64,000 nt of DNA, from assembly GCA_045596385.1 (NCBI GenBank), contig JAZOCC010000023.1, forward strand, positions 1 to 64,000, in the 5' to 3' direction. Source of the DNA: SIG307 sp045596385. GTDB taxonomy: Bacteria; Bacillota; Clostridia; Lachnospirales; Lachnospiraceae. Shown here piece after piece: positions 16,604 to 25,924 of this stretch. The position numbers and the translations under genes are program-made. Positions within the stretch are counted from its first letter, which is position 1. Each line of letters starts with the position of its first letter. The notes beneath the pieces are model-generated. The model had not been told where the DNA came from, searched no databases, and saw only the letters and a list, made by a program, of their open reading frames with translations.

Positions 16604-17227
16604 GTGATTGCATATATTAAGGGCATGTTCGCGGAAGCGGACGGCAATACAGTAATGATAGAGACGGCAGGAGGTATCGCTTATGAAGTGGCAGTGATGC
16701 CGGCAGATTTGGAGAAACTTCCGGCTCCGGGGGAGGAGCTTAAGCTATATACGTATTTACAGGTAAAGGAAGACGGGGTAGCGTTATTCGGATTTCTTTC
16801 GAAAACGGATCTGACCATATTTAAACTTCTGATTACGGTCAGCGGTATCGGACCGAAGTTGGGGCTTGGGATTTTATCCTCCATCGGTGCGGACGAGCTT
16901 CGGATAGCGGTGCTTTCCGAGGACGCGGACCGTTTGGCGGCGGCACCGGGCATCGGAAAGAAGACCGCAGGACGTCTGGTTATCGAGTTGAAGGACAAGA
17001 TTATGGCACTGAATGTTTCTTTTGCGGAGGAGTTTGTAGAGAATCCGATGACTACGAAGAATACGGAATCAGAGGATGCGAAGAAGCTCAGGGAGAATGC
17101 TTTGCAGGTATTGGTGGCATTGGGCTATGCGGAGAAGGAAGCTGCCAAGGCGGTAAAAGCGGTAGAGATTACAGAAGGTATGACCGATGACGATATGGTT
17201 CGTACGAGCCTGCGTCAGTTGGGCTAA
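16604..17227 (+). CDS. ruvA: Holliday junction DNA helicase subunit RuvA
   Basis: RuvA tetramers bind four-way junctions and load RuvB. The 207-aa protein shows the N-terminal OB domain (IAYIKGMFAEADG), two helix-hairpin-helix motifs (VSGIGPKLGLGIL and APGIGKKTAGRLVIEL), an acidic linker and a C-terminal domain III that contacts RuvB (ALQVLVALGYAEKEAAKAV). GTG 16604 with GAGGTG 6 nt upstream gives normal length; the upstream in-frame start at 16550 adds non-family sequence. Confidence 0.95.
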   Translation: MIAYIKGMFAEADGNTVMIETAGGIAYEVAVMPADLEKLPAPGEELKLYTYLQVKEDGVALFGFLSKTDLTIFKLLITVSGIGPKLGLGILSSIGADELRIAVLSEDADRLAAAPGIGKKTAGRLVIELKDKIMALNVSFAEEFVENPMTTKNTESEDAKKLRENALQVLVALGYAEKEAAKAVKAVEITEGMTDDDMVRTSLRQLG

Positions 17228-17297
17228 TATGGACCTGTATGGACTGTGACAAAGGGAACACGGGAGATGACGAAACGTTCGGAAGGTAGAGGATAGA

Positions 17298-18305
17298 ATG
17301 GCGAAACGATTGATTACAACAGAGGCGCTGGGGGATGAGAAAAAGACCGAAGTCGGTCTCAGACCGCAGTTACTGAAGGATTATATCGGACAGGCAAAGG
17401 TCCGGGAAATGCTTAAAATTTATATTGAGGCGGCAAAGGAACGAAAAGAAACGCTGGACCATGTGTTGTTTTTCGGACCGCCGGGTCTCGGCAAGACTAC
17501 GCTTGCCGGGATTATTGCCAACGAAATGGGGGTCAGTATCCGCACTACAGCGGGGCCGGCTATCGAAAAACCGGGAGATATGGCTTCGATTTTGTACAAG
17601 TTAAACGAGGGAGATGTACTCTTTATTGATGAAATTCACCGGATTCCGCGTCAGGTAGAGGAGTTTTTGTATTCCGCCATGGAGGATTTTTCCATGGATG
17701 TGTTAATCGGACAGGGAGCCAGTGCGGTATCCAAACATTTTTCACTGCCGCATTTTACGTTGGTGGGTGCCACGACCCGTGCGGGTATGTTAACAGCCCC
17801 GCTCCGTGACCGGTTCGGTGTGGTAAGTCGCTTGGAGTTTTATACGGATGCGGAGCTGACCCAGATTGTGAAGCGTTCCGCAGGGGTGTTACAGGTAGAG
17901 ATAGAGGAGGACGGAGCGTTAGAAATCGCTCGTCGTTCCCGGGGAACGCCGCGTCTGGCCAACCGTTTCTTAAAACGCGTCAGAGACTATGCCCAGGTGG
18001 TGGGTGACGGTGTCATTACAAAGGAACTGGCGGACAAGGCGCTGGACTTGTTGGAAGTAGATAAAGAGGGCCTGGACCACATTGACCGCAGAGTACTTCT
18101 TGCCATGATTGAGAAGTTCCACGGCGGGCCGGTCGGTTTGGAGGCTGTGGCGGTCAGCATCGGAGAGGATGCGGGGACCATCGAAGAGGTGTATGAGCCG
18201 TTTTTGGTACAGAACGGGTTTGTGGCGCGGACACCGAGAGGCCGTGTGGTATTGCCGAAGGCATACCGTCATGTGGGACTTCCGGAGCCGGATATGAAGG
18301 AATAA
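17298..18305 (+). CDS. ruvB: Holliday junction branch-migration ATPase RuvB
   Basis: A 335-aa AAA+ motor that drives branch migration with RuvA. Walker A GPPGLGKTT, Walker B LFIDEIHR, sensor 1 GATTRAG, arginine-finger segment RDRFGVVSRLEFY and the C-terminal winged helix ending in TPRGRVVLPKAYRH are all present. It follows ruvA after 70 nt and is followed within 15 nt by zapA, consistent with one transcript. No ruvC is present, as usual for Clostridia that use RecU or another resolvase. Confidence 0.97.
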   Translation: MAKRLITTEALGDEKKTEVGLRPQLLKDYIGQAKVREMLKIYIEAAKERKETLDHVLFFGPPGLGKTTLAGIIANEMGVSIRTTAGPAIEKPGDMASILYKLNEGDVLFIDEIHRIPRQVEEFLYSAMEDFSMDVLIGQGASAVSKHFSLPHFTLVGATTRAGMLTAPLRDRFGVVSRLEFYTDAELTQIVKRSAGVLQVEIEEDGALEIARRSRGTPRLANRFLKRVRDYAQVVGDGVITKELADKALDLLEVDKEGLDHIDRRVLLAMIEKFHGGPVGLEAVAVSIGEDAGTIEEVYEPFLVQNGFVARTPRGRVVLPKAYRHVGLPEPDMKE

Positions 18306-18320
18306 GAAAGAGGGTGCAAA

Positions 18321-18734
18321 ATGAACAAGAAAAACGGAGTTGAAGTTATTATTAACGGAAAACGTGTAAACTTAAGCGGCTATGAAAGCGAAGAGTATTT
18401 GCAGCGTGTGGCAACGTATCTGAACGCAAAGTATAACGAATTAAAGAATACGGATTCTTATCGTATGCTGGATTTGGAAATGAAAAATATGGTGCTTCAG
18501 TTAAATCTTGCGGATGACTATTTTAAGTTAAAAAAGCAGATGGAGGAGACCAGTGGGGACTCCGTTGCCAAAAGCGGTGAGATTTTTGATTTAAAGCATG
18601 AAGTCATTACGGCTCAGACGAAGCTTGAGGCGGCACAAAGAGAAATCGAAGCCCTAAAGAAAGAGAATCTGGAAGCTCAGAAACGAATTATACGGTTGGA
18701 AACCGAGTTAGAGGGATATCATGGAAAAGCCTGA
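18321..18734 (+). CDS. zapA: Cell division protein ZapA
   Basis: 137 aa. ZapA cross-links FtsZ protofilaments at the division ring. The N-terminal globular part (VEVIINGKRVNLSGYESEEYLQRVATYLNAKYNELK) is the family domain; residues about 75-135 form a long charged coiled coil for dimerisation. It overlaps the U32 peptidase start by 14 nt, so the pair is translationally coupled, a conserved arrangement in Firmicutes. Confidence 0.9.
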   Translation: MNKKNGVEVIINGKRVNLSGYESEEYLQRVATYLNAKYNELKNTDSYRMLDLEMKNMVLQLNLADDYFKLKKQMEETSGDSVAKSGEIFDLKHEVITAQTKLEAAQREIEALKKENLEAQKRIIRLETELEGYHGKA

Positions 18735-21258
18735 AATTCTGGCTCCGGCAGGTAGTATGGAGGCCTTAAAAGCCGCGATGTCCGCAGGAGCTGATGCAGT
18801 ATACATGGGAGGGAGCAGTTTTGGTGCAAGAGCCTACGCAGACAATCCGGATAAGGACGAGATGAGAGAAGCCATCCGGTATGTGCATTTGCGGAGAAAG
18901 CGCTTGTACCTTACGGTAAATACGCTTGTGAAGGAGCAGGAGTTCGGTGCATTGTACGAGTTCTTAGCTCCTTATTATTCCACCGGTCTGGATGCTGTCA
19001 TTGTGCAGGATGTAGGTGTTCTGCGCTTCTTGGCAAAGGAATTTCCTGGCCTTGCATTGCACGCAAGTACCCAGATGACGCTGACGGCGGCGGAAGGGAT
19101 TCGTTTGTTTGACGGGTATCCAGTGACAAGACTGGTGCCGGCAAGAGAGTTGTCCCTGCCGGAGATTACGGACATTTGTAAAAAGAGCGGAAAAGAAGTG
19201 GAGATTTTTGTCCACGGTGCCCTTTGTTATTGCTATTCGGGACAGTGTCTCATGAGCAGTATGATTGGTGGACGGAGCGGTAACCGGGGACGTTGCGCCC
19301 AGCCGTGTCGTATGGAGTATGAGAGTGATGCGGCAGGAAAGAAGTACCTGCTCAGTCCGAAGGATTTGTGCGGGCTGTCCATGCTTCCGGAGCTGATTCA
19401 TACAGGAGCGGCATCCTTTAAAATCGAAGGACGGATGAAGCGTCCGGAATATGCGGCGGCGGTAACGGCGGCGTATCGGAAGTTTACGGATTTATATTGC
19501 TCTCTCGGCGAAGAAGGGTATCGTACCTATTTGCGGGAGCATCCGCAGGTGCTTGCGAAAGAAACCGAGCGGTTGGCTGATATTTACAACAGGGGCGGAT
19601 TTACGACCGGTTGTTTTACTACACACAACGGCAAGGGATTGATGTCGGTGAACCGTCCGGGACATTTCGGTGTGCCGGTAGGTGAGGTAGTAGCCGGAGG
19701 GAAGGGTGAAGCCTTGATTCGTCTGACAAAGGATGTACAGTCCCAGGATGTGCTGGAGCTTCGCAGAGAGTCGGGAAAGTGTTCCGGAGAACAGGGCTAT
19801 TACGAGTATACGCTGGGAAACGGTGCAAAGGCCGGGGAAAAGATAAAGGCAAAGCTTCTTCCGAAGCTTTTCGCAAAGCCGGGAGATACGGTATACCGGA
19901 TGCGGAACAGTGTGCTGTTGGAACAGTTTAATGATGCTTATGTGAAGAAAGAATTAAAGTTGCCGGTAAAGGGAGCGTTTCATGGGAAGGTAGACGAGAT
20001 GTGTACGTTAAAGGTGTCTGCACTTGGAGAGAGTCTTCTTCTTCCTGTGGCATTTCCGGAGCAGCAGCCGGAGCTTGTTTCCGTGATATGCGAAGGTTTT
20101 GTCTGCGAGAAGGCGGGAAAGCTTCCGGCAACCGGGGAAACGGTAAAGAAACAATTGTTAAAGACCGGAAACGAACCGTTTTATTTCGAGGAACTGTCGG
20201 TGGAACTGGAGGGCGAGCTATTTTTACCCAATGGTCAATTAAACGAACTTCGAAGAACAGCGCTTTCTAAGCTGGCAGAGGCGATACAGGATCGTTTTAT
20301 ACGGGAAGGGACAGCTGATAGGACTGAGACGACAGGAGAGGAATCGGCTCGAAAAGATGCGATATCTGAGGAAACGGAGACAGGGAATCCGGTGGTATGC
20401 GGAAATGATGGCATGGGACGCAGTTTGCCGTATCTTGATTGCGTAGTCAGTACGAAGGAGCAGGCGGAAGCGGTGGCAAATACCCGGTCGGTTCGTCGGA
20501 TTTATTTGGATTTTACCGGTAGGAAGCTGGAGACTGTTTGTGCATATGCAGAGGAATTGCGGAAAAGCGGTAAGGAAATCTGGTATTGTTTTCCGCGGAT
20601 TTGCAGAACGGATACTCTGGAGCGGCTTAGAACTTCTTTTGAGGCGTTGAAACAGAGCTTTGACGGGTATCTGATTCGGAATTATGAGACATTATTTTTG
20701 GTAAAAGAGACGGATCCGCAGTGGCAGAGCCGATGTGTACCGGATTATATCATGTATGTGATGAATCGGGAGGCTAAAGCGTTTTATGGTGAATTGTTCG
20801 GCCACAGTGACGGGATACTGACGGCACCGGTGGAACTCTCCCAAAAGGAACTTCATAGCCTTGGTGTGGAAGATATGACAGTGGTGGCATACGGACGGAT
20901 TCCGCTGATGGTATCGACCCATTGTGTAAAGAAGACTATGGGACTTTGCAGAAAAGGTATGGGAACGGAATGTGACAAAGAGACAGAGCCGGTGTTATTG
21001 ACGGACCGCGTGGGCAAGAAATTGCCGGTAAAACAGAATTGCATGGAGTGCTATAATTTAATTTATAATCCGGAGTGTTTGTCGCTCCTTGACGGGAGTG
21101 ATACGGTAGAACGCTTGTGTCCGCAAGCAATCCGGTTGGATTTTACATTTGAAACAAAAGAAGAAACAGAGCGTATTTTAAGGAGTGCAACAGGAATCGG
21201 AGAGCCGGTAACCGGCCCGGGCTATACCAGAGGGCACTTAAAAAGAGGGGTGGAATAA
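18721..21258 (+). CDS. U32 family peptidase-like protein (RNA hydroxylation family)
   Basis: 845 aa. N-terminal U32 domain: ILAPAGSMEALKAAMSAGADAVYMGG, GALCYCYSGQCLMSSMIGGRSGNRGRCAQPCR with the signature cysteines, and SPKDLCGLSMLPELIHTGAASFKIEGRMKRPEY. A DUF3656-type middle region follows, then a second half with another barrel-like section and CMECYNLIYNPECLSLLD. Relatives RlhA and TrhP act in prephenate-dependent hydroxylation of 23S rRNA C2501 and wobble U34 of tRNA, so RNA modification is more likely than proteolysis. Which target is used cannot be told from sequence alone. Confidence 0.9.
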   Translation: MEKPEILAPAGSMEALKAAMSAGADAVYMGGSSFGARAYADNPDKDEMREAIRYVHLRRKRLYLTVNTLVKEQEFGALYEFLAPYYSTGLDAVIVQDVGVLRFLAKEFPGLALHASTQMTLTAAEGIRLFDGYPVTRLVPARELSLPEITDICKKSGKEVEIFVHGALCYCYSGQCLMSSMIGGRSGNRGRCAQPCRMEYESDAAGKKYLLSPKDLCGLSMLPELIHTGAASFKIEGRMKRPEYAAAVTAAYRKFTDLYCSLGEEGYRTYLREHPQVLAKETERLADIYNRGGFTTGCFTTHNGKGLMSVNRPGHFGVPVGEVVAGGKGEALIRLTKDVQSQDVLELRRESGKCSGEQGYYEYTLGNGAKAGEKIKAKLLPKLFAKPGDTVYRMRNSVLLEQFNDAYVKKELKLPVKGAFHGKVDEMCTLKVSALGESLLLPVAFPEQQPELVSVICEGFVCEKAGKLPATGETVKKQLLKTGNEPFYFEELSVELEGELFLPNGQLNELRRTALSKLAEAIQDRFIREGTADRTETTGEESARKDAISEETETGNPVVCGNDGMGRSLPYLDCVVSTKEQAEAVANTRSVRRIYLDFTGRKLETVCAYAEELRKSGKEIWYCFPRICRTDTLERLRTSFEALKQSFDGYLIRNYETLFLVKETDPQWQSRCVPDYIMYVMNREAKAFYGELFGHSDGILTAPVELSQKELHSLGVEDMTVVAYGRIPLMVSTHCVKKTMGLCRKGMGTECDKETEPVLLTDRVGKKLPVKQNCMECYNLIYNPECLSLLDGSDTVERLCPQAIRLDFTFETKEETERILRSATGIGEPVTGPGYTRGHLKRGVE

Positions 21259-21261
21259 GGA

Positions 21262-23709
21262 ATGGAAACCGCGTTTCTGGCGTTGGTAAATTACGGTACG
21301 ACAGGACTGTTGCTTGCGTATAACGTGCAGGCCTTTCTTTGCATGCAAAAAAAAGAGCAGGGACGGAAAAAATCAACGGCAATCGCCATGAAGACGGAGA
21401 TTGCGTTGATTTTTGCGCTCTGCTTTTTTACGTTGTATCTGAGAACCGGAGAGACAAGGTATCTGTTGCTTTTCGGAATCCAGTTTGTGGCATACGGAGT
21501 AATTGATTTTGTATATAAGCGGTTGTATCCGAAGATGTCGGGACTACTGTTTGATCATATGTTGCTACTCTTATGTGTGGGATCGGTCCTATTGGCCCGG
21601 TTGGATTTTAATGGCGCAGTGAGACAGTTTGTCATTGTTGCGGCGGCACTTGTGGCAGCGCTGTTTATTCCGGCATTTATCCGGGCAATGCATCGTATCG
21701 AACGTTACGGATATGTGTATCTGGCGGGTGGAATCGCCATTCTTTTGCTTGTATTTTTCTTTGCGGGAGAACGGTTGGGAGCGCGTATCTGGGTAAAATT
21801 GTTCGGCGTTGCCATGCAACCCTTTGAGTTTGTAAAGATTTTGTTTATCTTTGGGTGTGCAGCGGTGCTTCTTAGGGCAAAGTCATGGAAGGGAACCTTA
21901 GCCGGTATAGTCTTGGCGGGAGTGCATATCTTGCTTATGGCAGCGTCAAAGGATTTGGGCGGTGCGCTGTTGTTTGCGGTGGTGTTCTGGATTCTGTTGT
22001 TTTGTGCCGACGGGAAAAAGCGTTGGATTTTCGGTGGATTGGCAGCGGCAGGAGGGGCCTGCGTGGCGGCCTATTATTTGTTTTCCCATGTGCAGGTACG
22101 AGTACTGGCATGGAAGGACCCGTTTGCGGTTGTGGACAATGAGGGCTATCAGTTGGCACAGTCGTTGTTTGCCATCGGAAACGGTGGTTTTTTCGGTACG
22201 GGACTCTTTAAGGGAGCGCCGGAACAGATTCCGGTGGTGACCACCGACTATATCTTTTCTGCGGTATGTGAGGAGCTGGGAGCGCTGTTTGCTCTGGGGC
22301 TTTTGGGGATTTATGTACAGTGTATGGTTTTACTCATCCGGATGGCAGAGCGGTTTTCCGAGGATTATTACCGGCTCGTATTTACCGGATTTGCGGCAAT
22401 GTTTACGACGCAGGTGTTGTTAAACGTAGGCGGTGTTACAAGAATGCTTCCGTCAACGGGAGTACCGCTTCCCTTTGTCAGTGCAGGCGGTAGCTCTGCG
22501 GCCAGTATGGTGTTGATGTTTATGTTAATTCAGGGAATGCAGGAGCAGACCGGCGAAAAAACTGTGACAAAGAGCTACAAGGACGGGTTTGTGCCGGGGG
22601 TGCTTCCGGAAAAAGCGAAAAGAGTCCTACGTCGTTGTTTGTTTGCGTTTCCGGTGGTGTTACTGGTGGTGGCGGGATATTTTACGGTGTTTATTTGTAC
22701 TGAGGCCAGAACGGTGATTTTTAACTCCTATAACCGACGTCAGGCAAAGCTTGAGGAACAGAATGCCAGAGGAACGATTTATGATGCGGACGGAAATCCG
22801 TTGGCGCTTACCATGCTGTCCGACGGAGAAGAACTGCGAAAATATCCCTACGGCAGACTGTATGCCCATGTAGTGGGACAGGTGAAAAACGGTTCCAGCG
22901 GGTTGGAAGCGGTAAAGGAGATTGATTTGTTATCTTCTTCCACCGGAGAACTGAATAAGCTGTTGTACCGGATTAAGGATGCACAGATTCCGGGAAACAA
23001 TTTGTTTACAACTCTGCATACCGATTTGCAGGAGCAGGTCTATGAGGCTCTGGCAGGATATTCGGGGGCGGCTTGTGTGACGGAAATAAAGAGCGGGGCA
23101 CTGCTGGCAGCGGTATCATTGCCGGATTTTGAGCCGGAAAATCCGACGGTAACGGAAGATACGGACGGTCCGTTTTTTAACAGAGCTTTTTATGGGGAAT
23201 ATCCGGTGGTCGATGCCATAGAGTGGTTTCGGACGGCGGCAGTGTCTTATCATGGAAAGATACCGACACCTTTCGGTGAGACAGTGGTTACGGACGGAAC
23301 GGTACTGACTCCTTACGGAGCCGCTGTGTTTGCGGGAGCGTGCGGGAACGGAGGAATGTATCGGACGCCCCATGCGGTAACGAAGCTTACGGATGCCTCC
23401 GGCAAGGTGATTTACCGTACGGAGACGAAAGGATATCGGTTGACGGATGAAGAAACCGCAACGAGGTATTACGAAAGCATGTCCAAACGGGAAACGGCGG
23501 ACGGACTCACTTACCGGTATGAGGAGACCGCAGTAACGTCAGGTACATTGGGAAAAAAGCATTGTCTGGCGACGGCAGTGGTTCCGGCAGAACATCCGGA
23601 GTTTGCGGTCAGTGTTGTGCTGGAGTTTCAAAGCAGTGTAGGAGACGGAGCTCTTCAAACTGCGGTAGAACGGATTCTGCAAGAGGTAGTGGCGAAGGAT
23701 GAATCTTAG
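21262..23709 (+). CDS. SEDS glycosyltransferase fused to a degenerate penicillin-binding domain
   Basis: 815 aa in one frame. Residues about 1-430 are an FtsW/RodA/SpoVE polymerase: many membrane segments, QPFEFVKILFIF, GYQLAQSLFAIGNGGFFGTGLFKG, TTDYIFSAVCEELG with the conserved loop Asp, and PSTGVPLPFVSAGGSS. Residues about 465-815 resemble class B PBP: a membrane anchor, YNRRQAKLEEQNARGTIYD, YPYGRLYAHVVGQV. The transpeptidase part is missing its motifs: where family members read PPGSTFK the protein reads YPVVDAIEW, the SxN region is absent, and the KTG segment reads SGTLGKKH. The PBP part is therefore probably structural or regulatory. Starts 4 nt after the U32 stop. Confidence 0.85.
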   Translation: METAFLALVNYGTTGLLLAYNVQAFLCMQKKEQGRKKSTAIAMKTEIALIFALCFFTLYLRTGETRYLLLFGIQFVAYGVIDFVYKRLYPKMSGLLFDHMLLLLCVGSVLLARLDFNGAVRQFVIVAAALVAALFIPAFIRAMHRIERYGYVYLAGGIAILLLVFFFAGERLGARIWVKLFGVAMQPFEFVKILFIFGCAAVLLRAKSWKGTLAGIVLAGVHILLMAASKDLGGALLFAVVFWILLFCADGKKRWIFGGLAAAGGACVAAYYLFSHVQVRVLAWKDPFAVVDNEGYQLAQSLFAIGNGGFFGTGLFKGAPEQIPVVTTDYIFSAVCEELGALFALGLLGIYVQCMVLLIRMAERFSEDYYRLVFTGFAAMFTTQVLLNVGGVTRMLPSTGVPLPFVSAGGSSAASMVLMFMLIQGMQEQTGEKTVTKSYKDGFVPGVLPEKAKRVLRRCLFAFPVVLLVVAGYFTVFICTEARTVIFNSYNRRQAKLEEQNARGTIYDADGNPLALTMLSDGEELRKYPYGRLYAHVVGQVKNGSSGLEAVKEIDLLSSSTGELNKLLYRIKDAQIPGNNLFTTLHTDLQEQVYEALAGYSGAACVTEIKSGALLAAVSLPDFEPENPTVTEDTDGPFFNRAFYGEYPVVDAIEWFRTAAVSYHGKIPTPFGETVVTDGTVLTPYGAAVFAGACGNGGMYRTPHAVTKLTDASGKVIYRTETKGYRLTDEETATRYYESMSKRETADGLTYRYEETAVTSGTLGKKHCLATAVVPAEHPEFAVSVVLEFQSSVGDGALQTAVERILQEVVAKDES

Positions 23710-23756
23710 GAAAAGAAAGGTTTCGGAGGAAATTTCAGAAACCTGATACAGAACGG

Positions 23757-23785
23757 TTGCAAAGTTGCCTGAAATGATGTATACT
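23757..23785 (+). promoter_or_regulatory. Promoter of the Nudix gene
   Basis: TTGCAA (23757-23762), 17-nt spacer, TATACT (23780-23785). Confidence 0.6.
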
Positions 23786-23826
23786 TATAGTCAGTTATTG
23801 ATGGCACACCAGCAGGAGGTATTGCA

Positions 23827-24279
23827 ATGGTAGAAGCGACCAGCTGCGGCGGTGTAGTTATATTCAGAGGGAAGATATTACTACTGTACAAAAATTACAA
23901 GAACAAGTATGAAGGATGGGTGTTGCCGAAAGGCACCGTAGAGGAAGGCGAAGAGTTTAAAGATACCGCCATACGCGAGGTCAAGGAAGAGACCGGCGTG
24001 GATGCCCAGATTATCAAGTATGTGGGTAAGAGCCAGTATACCTTTAATACTCCGCAGAATACGGTCTTAAAAGATGTGCATTGGTATTTGATGATGTCTG
24101 ACAGCTATTATAGCAAACCGCAGCGTGAAGAGTATTTCATGGACTCCGGGTATTACAAGTTTCACGAAGCATATCATATGCTGAAATTTGCAAATGAGAA
24201 GCAGATTTTGGAACAGGCATATAACGAATATGTGGATTTGAAAAAGAGTAATCTCTGGGGCAGTAAAAAGTATTTTTAG
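23827..24279 (+). CDS. Nudix hydrolase
   Basis: 150 aa with a complete Nudix box: GTVEEGEEFKDTAIREVKEETGV (about residues 37-59), giving the Mg-binding REVKEE helix. Nudix enzymes cleave nucleoside diphosphates linked to another group; candidates include diadenosine polyphosphates and RNA caps, given the LPKGTVEEGE start seen in Ap4A-type members. It has its own promoter and a terminator just downstream, so it is monocistronic. Substrate not assignable. Confidence 0.9.
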   Translation: MVEATSCGGVVIFRGKILLLYKNYKNKYEGWVLPKGTVEEGEEFKDTAIREVKEETGVDAQIIKYVGKSQYTFNTPQNTVLKDVHWYLMMSDSYYSKPQREEYFMDSGYYKFHEAYHMLKFANEKQILEQAYNEYVDLKKSNLWGSKKYF

Positions 24280-24289
24280 GAAGAAAGAG

Positions 24290-24317
24290 AGCGATTGTAT
24301 TTACAGTCGCTTTTTTC
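24290..24317 (+). terminator. Intrinsic terminator of the Nudix gene
   Basis: AGCGATTGT / ACAGTCGCT around ATTT, then TTTTTT. Confidence 0.8.
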
Positions 24318-24411
24318 TTATTCTACAGAGGCTCTTTCTTACTTTCTATTGCTTTTTTTAGGGGAGTCGGATAAAATGAAAATAGGTAATGTTACAGAGG
24401 AGGTTCGGGGT

Positions 24412-25923
24412 ATGAAGAAGAATTCGTTTTGGATTAAATCTGCGTGCATGATTGGTGCGGTGATTGCTTTGTTTGCGTTACTTTTAGTGATGACGAAGGA
24501 GTATCGACAGGCTATCCGCGGGATGTCGGCTGTTTCTTACTTCAATTTTAATCCGGTGGCGCTTTTGTGGTTAATTATCGTTGTCGGTCTTGGCGCAATC
24601 GGTTTACTCATATGGCTGGCTAAAATGATTTTCGACCGGGAGCAGCTTCTTACGGAGGCGGCTATGGAAGTACGAAAGGTGACTAATAATATTCATGCCG
24701 GAGTAGTAAATTATATCCCGGAAGGGACCTGTAAGATTGTCTATGCCAGTCGCGGATATTATGAGATAATCGGAGTCGATCGTACGGGCTTGTATGAGGT
24801 TTATCAAAACAGTCTCCTAGGGTTTATTCCGCCGGAATACCATGAGTTTTTCCTGAAAGCAGCATCCTTGGAACCGGAAGGTCATGCGGAGAAAACCATA
24901 CGGATGCATGACTGCAACGGTAAAAAGTACTGGATGCAGGTGACGCTTTCCAAAGGCGTTCACGGAGGCAAAAGTGCCATATCTGCGGTATTTGTGGATG
25001 TGTCGCAGCTCAAGGCAACAGAGGATAAGTTGTTAAAGGAAAAGGAGCGATACCGTATCGTAACCGAGCTTAGTGATGAGGTGTTGTTTGAGTATAATTA
25101 TAAGAAAGATATTTTGACTTTGTCCGAGCGTTTTACGGAGCTGTACGGAACGGATCATATTATCGAATCCTTCCGCAAGGATATGAGTTCGCATATGCGG
25201 CTGATTCATCCGGAGGACCGTAAAAGTACGGTGGAACAGTTGCTTCGAACAAGACGTGTGGGTGCAAATGATATCCAGTTCCGTATCAAAGATATGAACG
25301 GTGAGTATCAGTGGTGCAGGGTGTTGTATCGTGCCATTTGCGATGAAAACGGCGGACCGTTTATGGCCATCGGTAAAATTGCAAATATTAATTTGTTTAA
25401 AAAAGAAATCGAACAGCTTGCTCATGAGTCCAAGACGGATTCCATGACAGGGGCATATAATAAGATGGCAACCAAGGAAATGGTGGATTCTTATATTCAA
25501 AAGCATAATGACAGTGCACATATGTTACTGTTGATTGATGTGGATGATTTTAAGAAAGTAAATGATACCTTCGGGCATCAGTGCGGTGACGAGGTGCTTA
25601 CCTATGTTATCGGAAATCTTCGTAAGACGTACGTATCCGGTGAGATTATAGGTCGTGTGGGCGGGGATGAATTTGTTGTATTTATCGGCGAAGTAAAGGA
25701 TAGAGAGCAATTAATCGAAAAGGCGCAGGAATTGAAGGAATTGCTTCATCAGCCGTACCGGAAGGGAGAACAGACGGTACCGGTGAGTGCTTCCGTTGGT
25801 GTGGCAATGTATCCGGAGGGTGGCGCCTCCTACGAGGAGTTATTGTATAATGCGGATAATGCGTTGTACGAGGTAAAAGCCACAAAGAAAGGCAATTTTG
25901 CCATTTATGAGCTGAAATGCTAA
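24412..25923 (+). CDS. Membrane PAS-GGDEF diguanylate cyclase
   Basis: 503 aa. Two N-terminal membrane segments (about residues 8-28 and 48-70) are followed by two PAS-type sensor domains (about 80-200 and 210-330, the second with HPEDR and GEYQWCR hallmarks) and a GGDEF domain (about 340-503). The active-site loop GRVGGDEF is intact, so synthesis of c-di-GMP from two GTP is expected. The RxxD inhibitory site normally just upstream is not there. ATG 24412 follows AGGAGG at 8 nt; an upstream start at 24295 lies in the previous terminator. It converges on the flippase gene with only one base between stops. Confidence 0.9.
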   Translation: MKKNSFWIKSACMIGAVIALFALLLVMTKEYRQAIRGMSAVSYFNFNPVALLWLIIVVGLGAIGLLIWLAKMIFDREQLLTEAAMEVRKVTNNIHAGVVNYIPEGTCKIVYASRGYYEIIGVDRTGLYEVYQNSLLGFIPPEYHEFFLKAASLEPEGHAEKTIRMHDCNGKKYWMQVTLSKGVHGGKSAISAVFVDVSQLKATEDKLLKEKERYRIVTELSDEVLFEYNYKKDILTLSERFTELYGTDHIIESFRKDMSSHMRLIHPEDRKSTVEQLLRTRRVGANDIQFRIKDMNGEYQWCRVLYRAICDENGGPFMAIGKIANINLFKKEIEQLAHESKTDSMTGAYNKMATKEMVDSYIQKHNDSAHMLLLIDVDDFKKVNDTFGHQCGDEVLTYVIGNLRKTYVSGEIIGRVGGDEFVVFIGEVKDREQLIEKAQELKELLHQPYRKGEQTVPVSASVGVAMYPEGGASYEELLYNADNALYEVKATKKGNFAIYELKC

Positions 25924-25924
25924 G

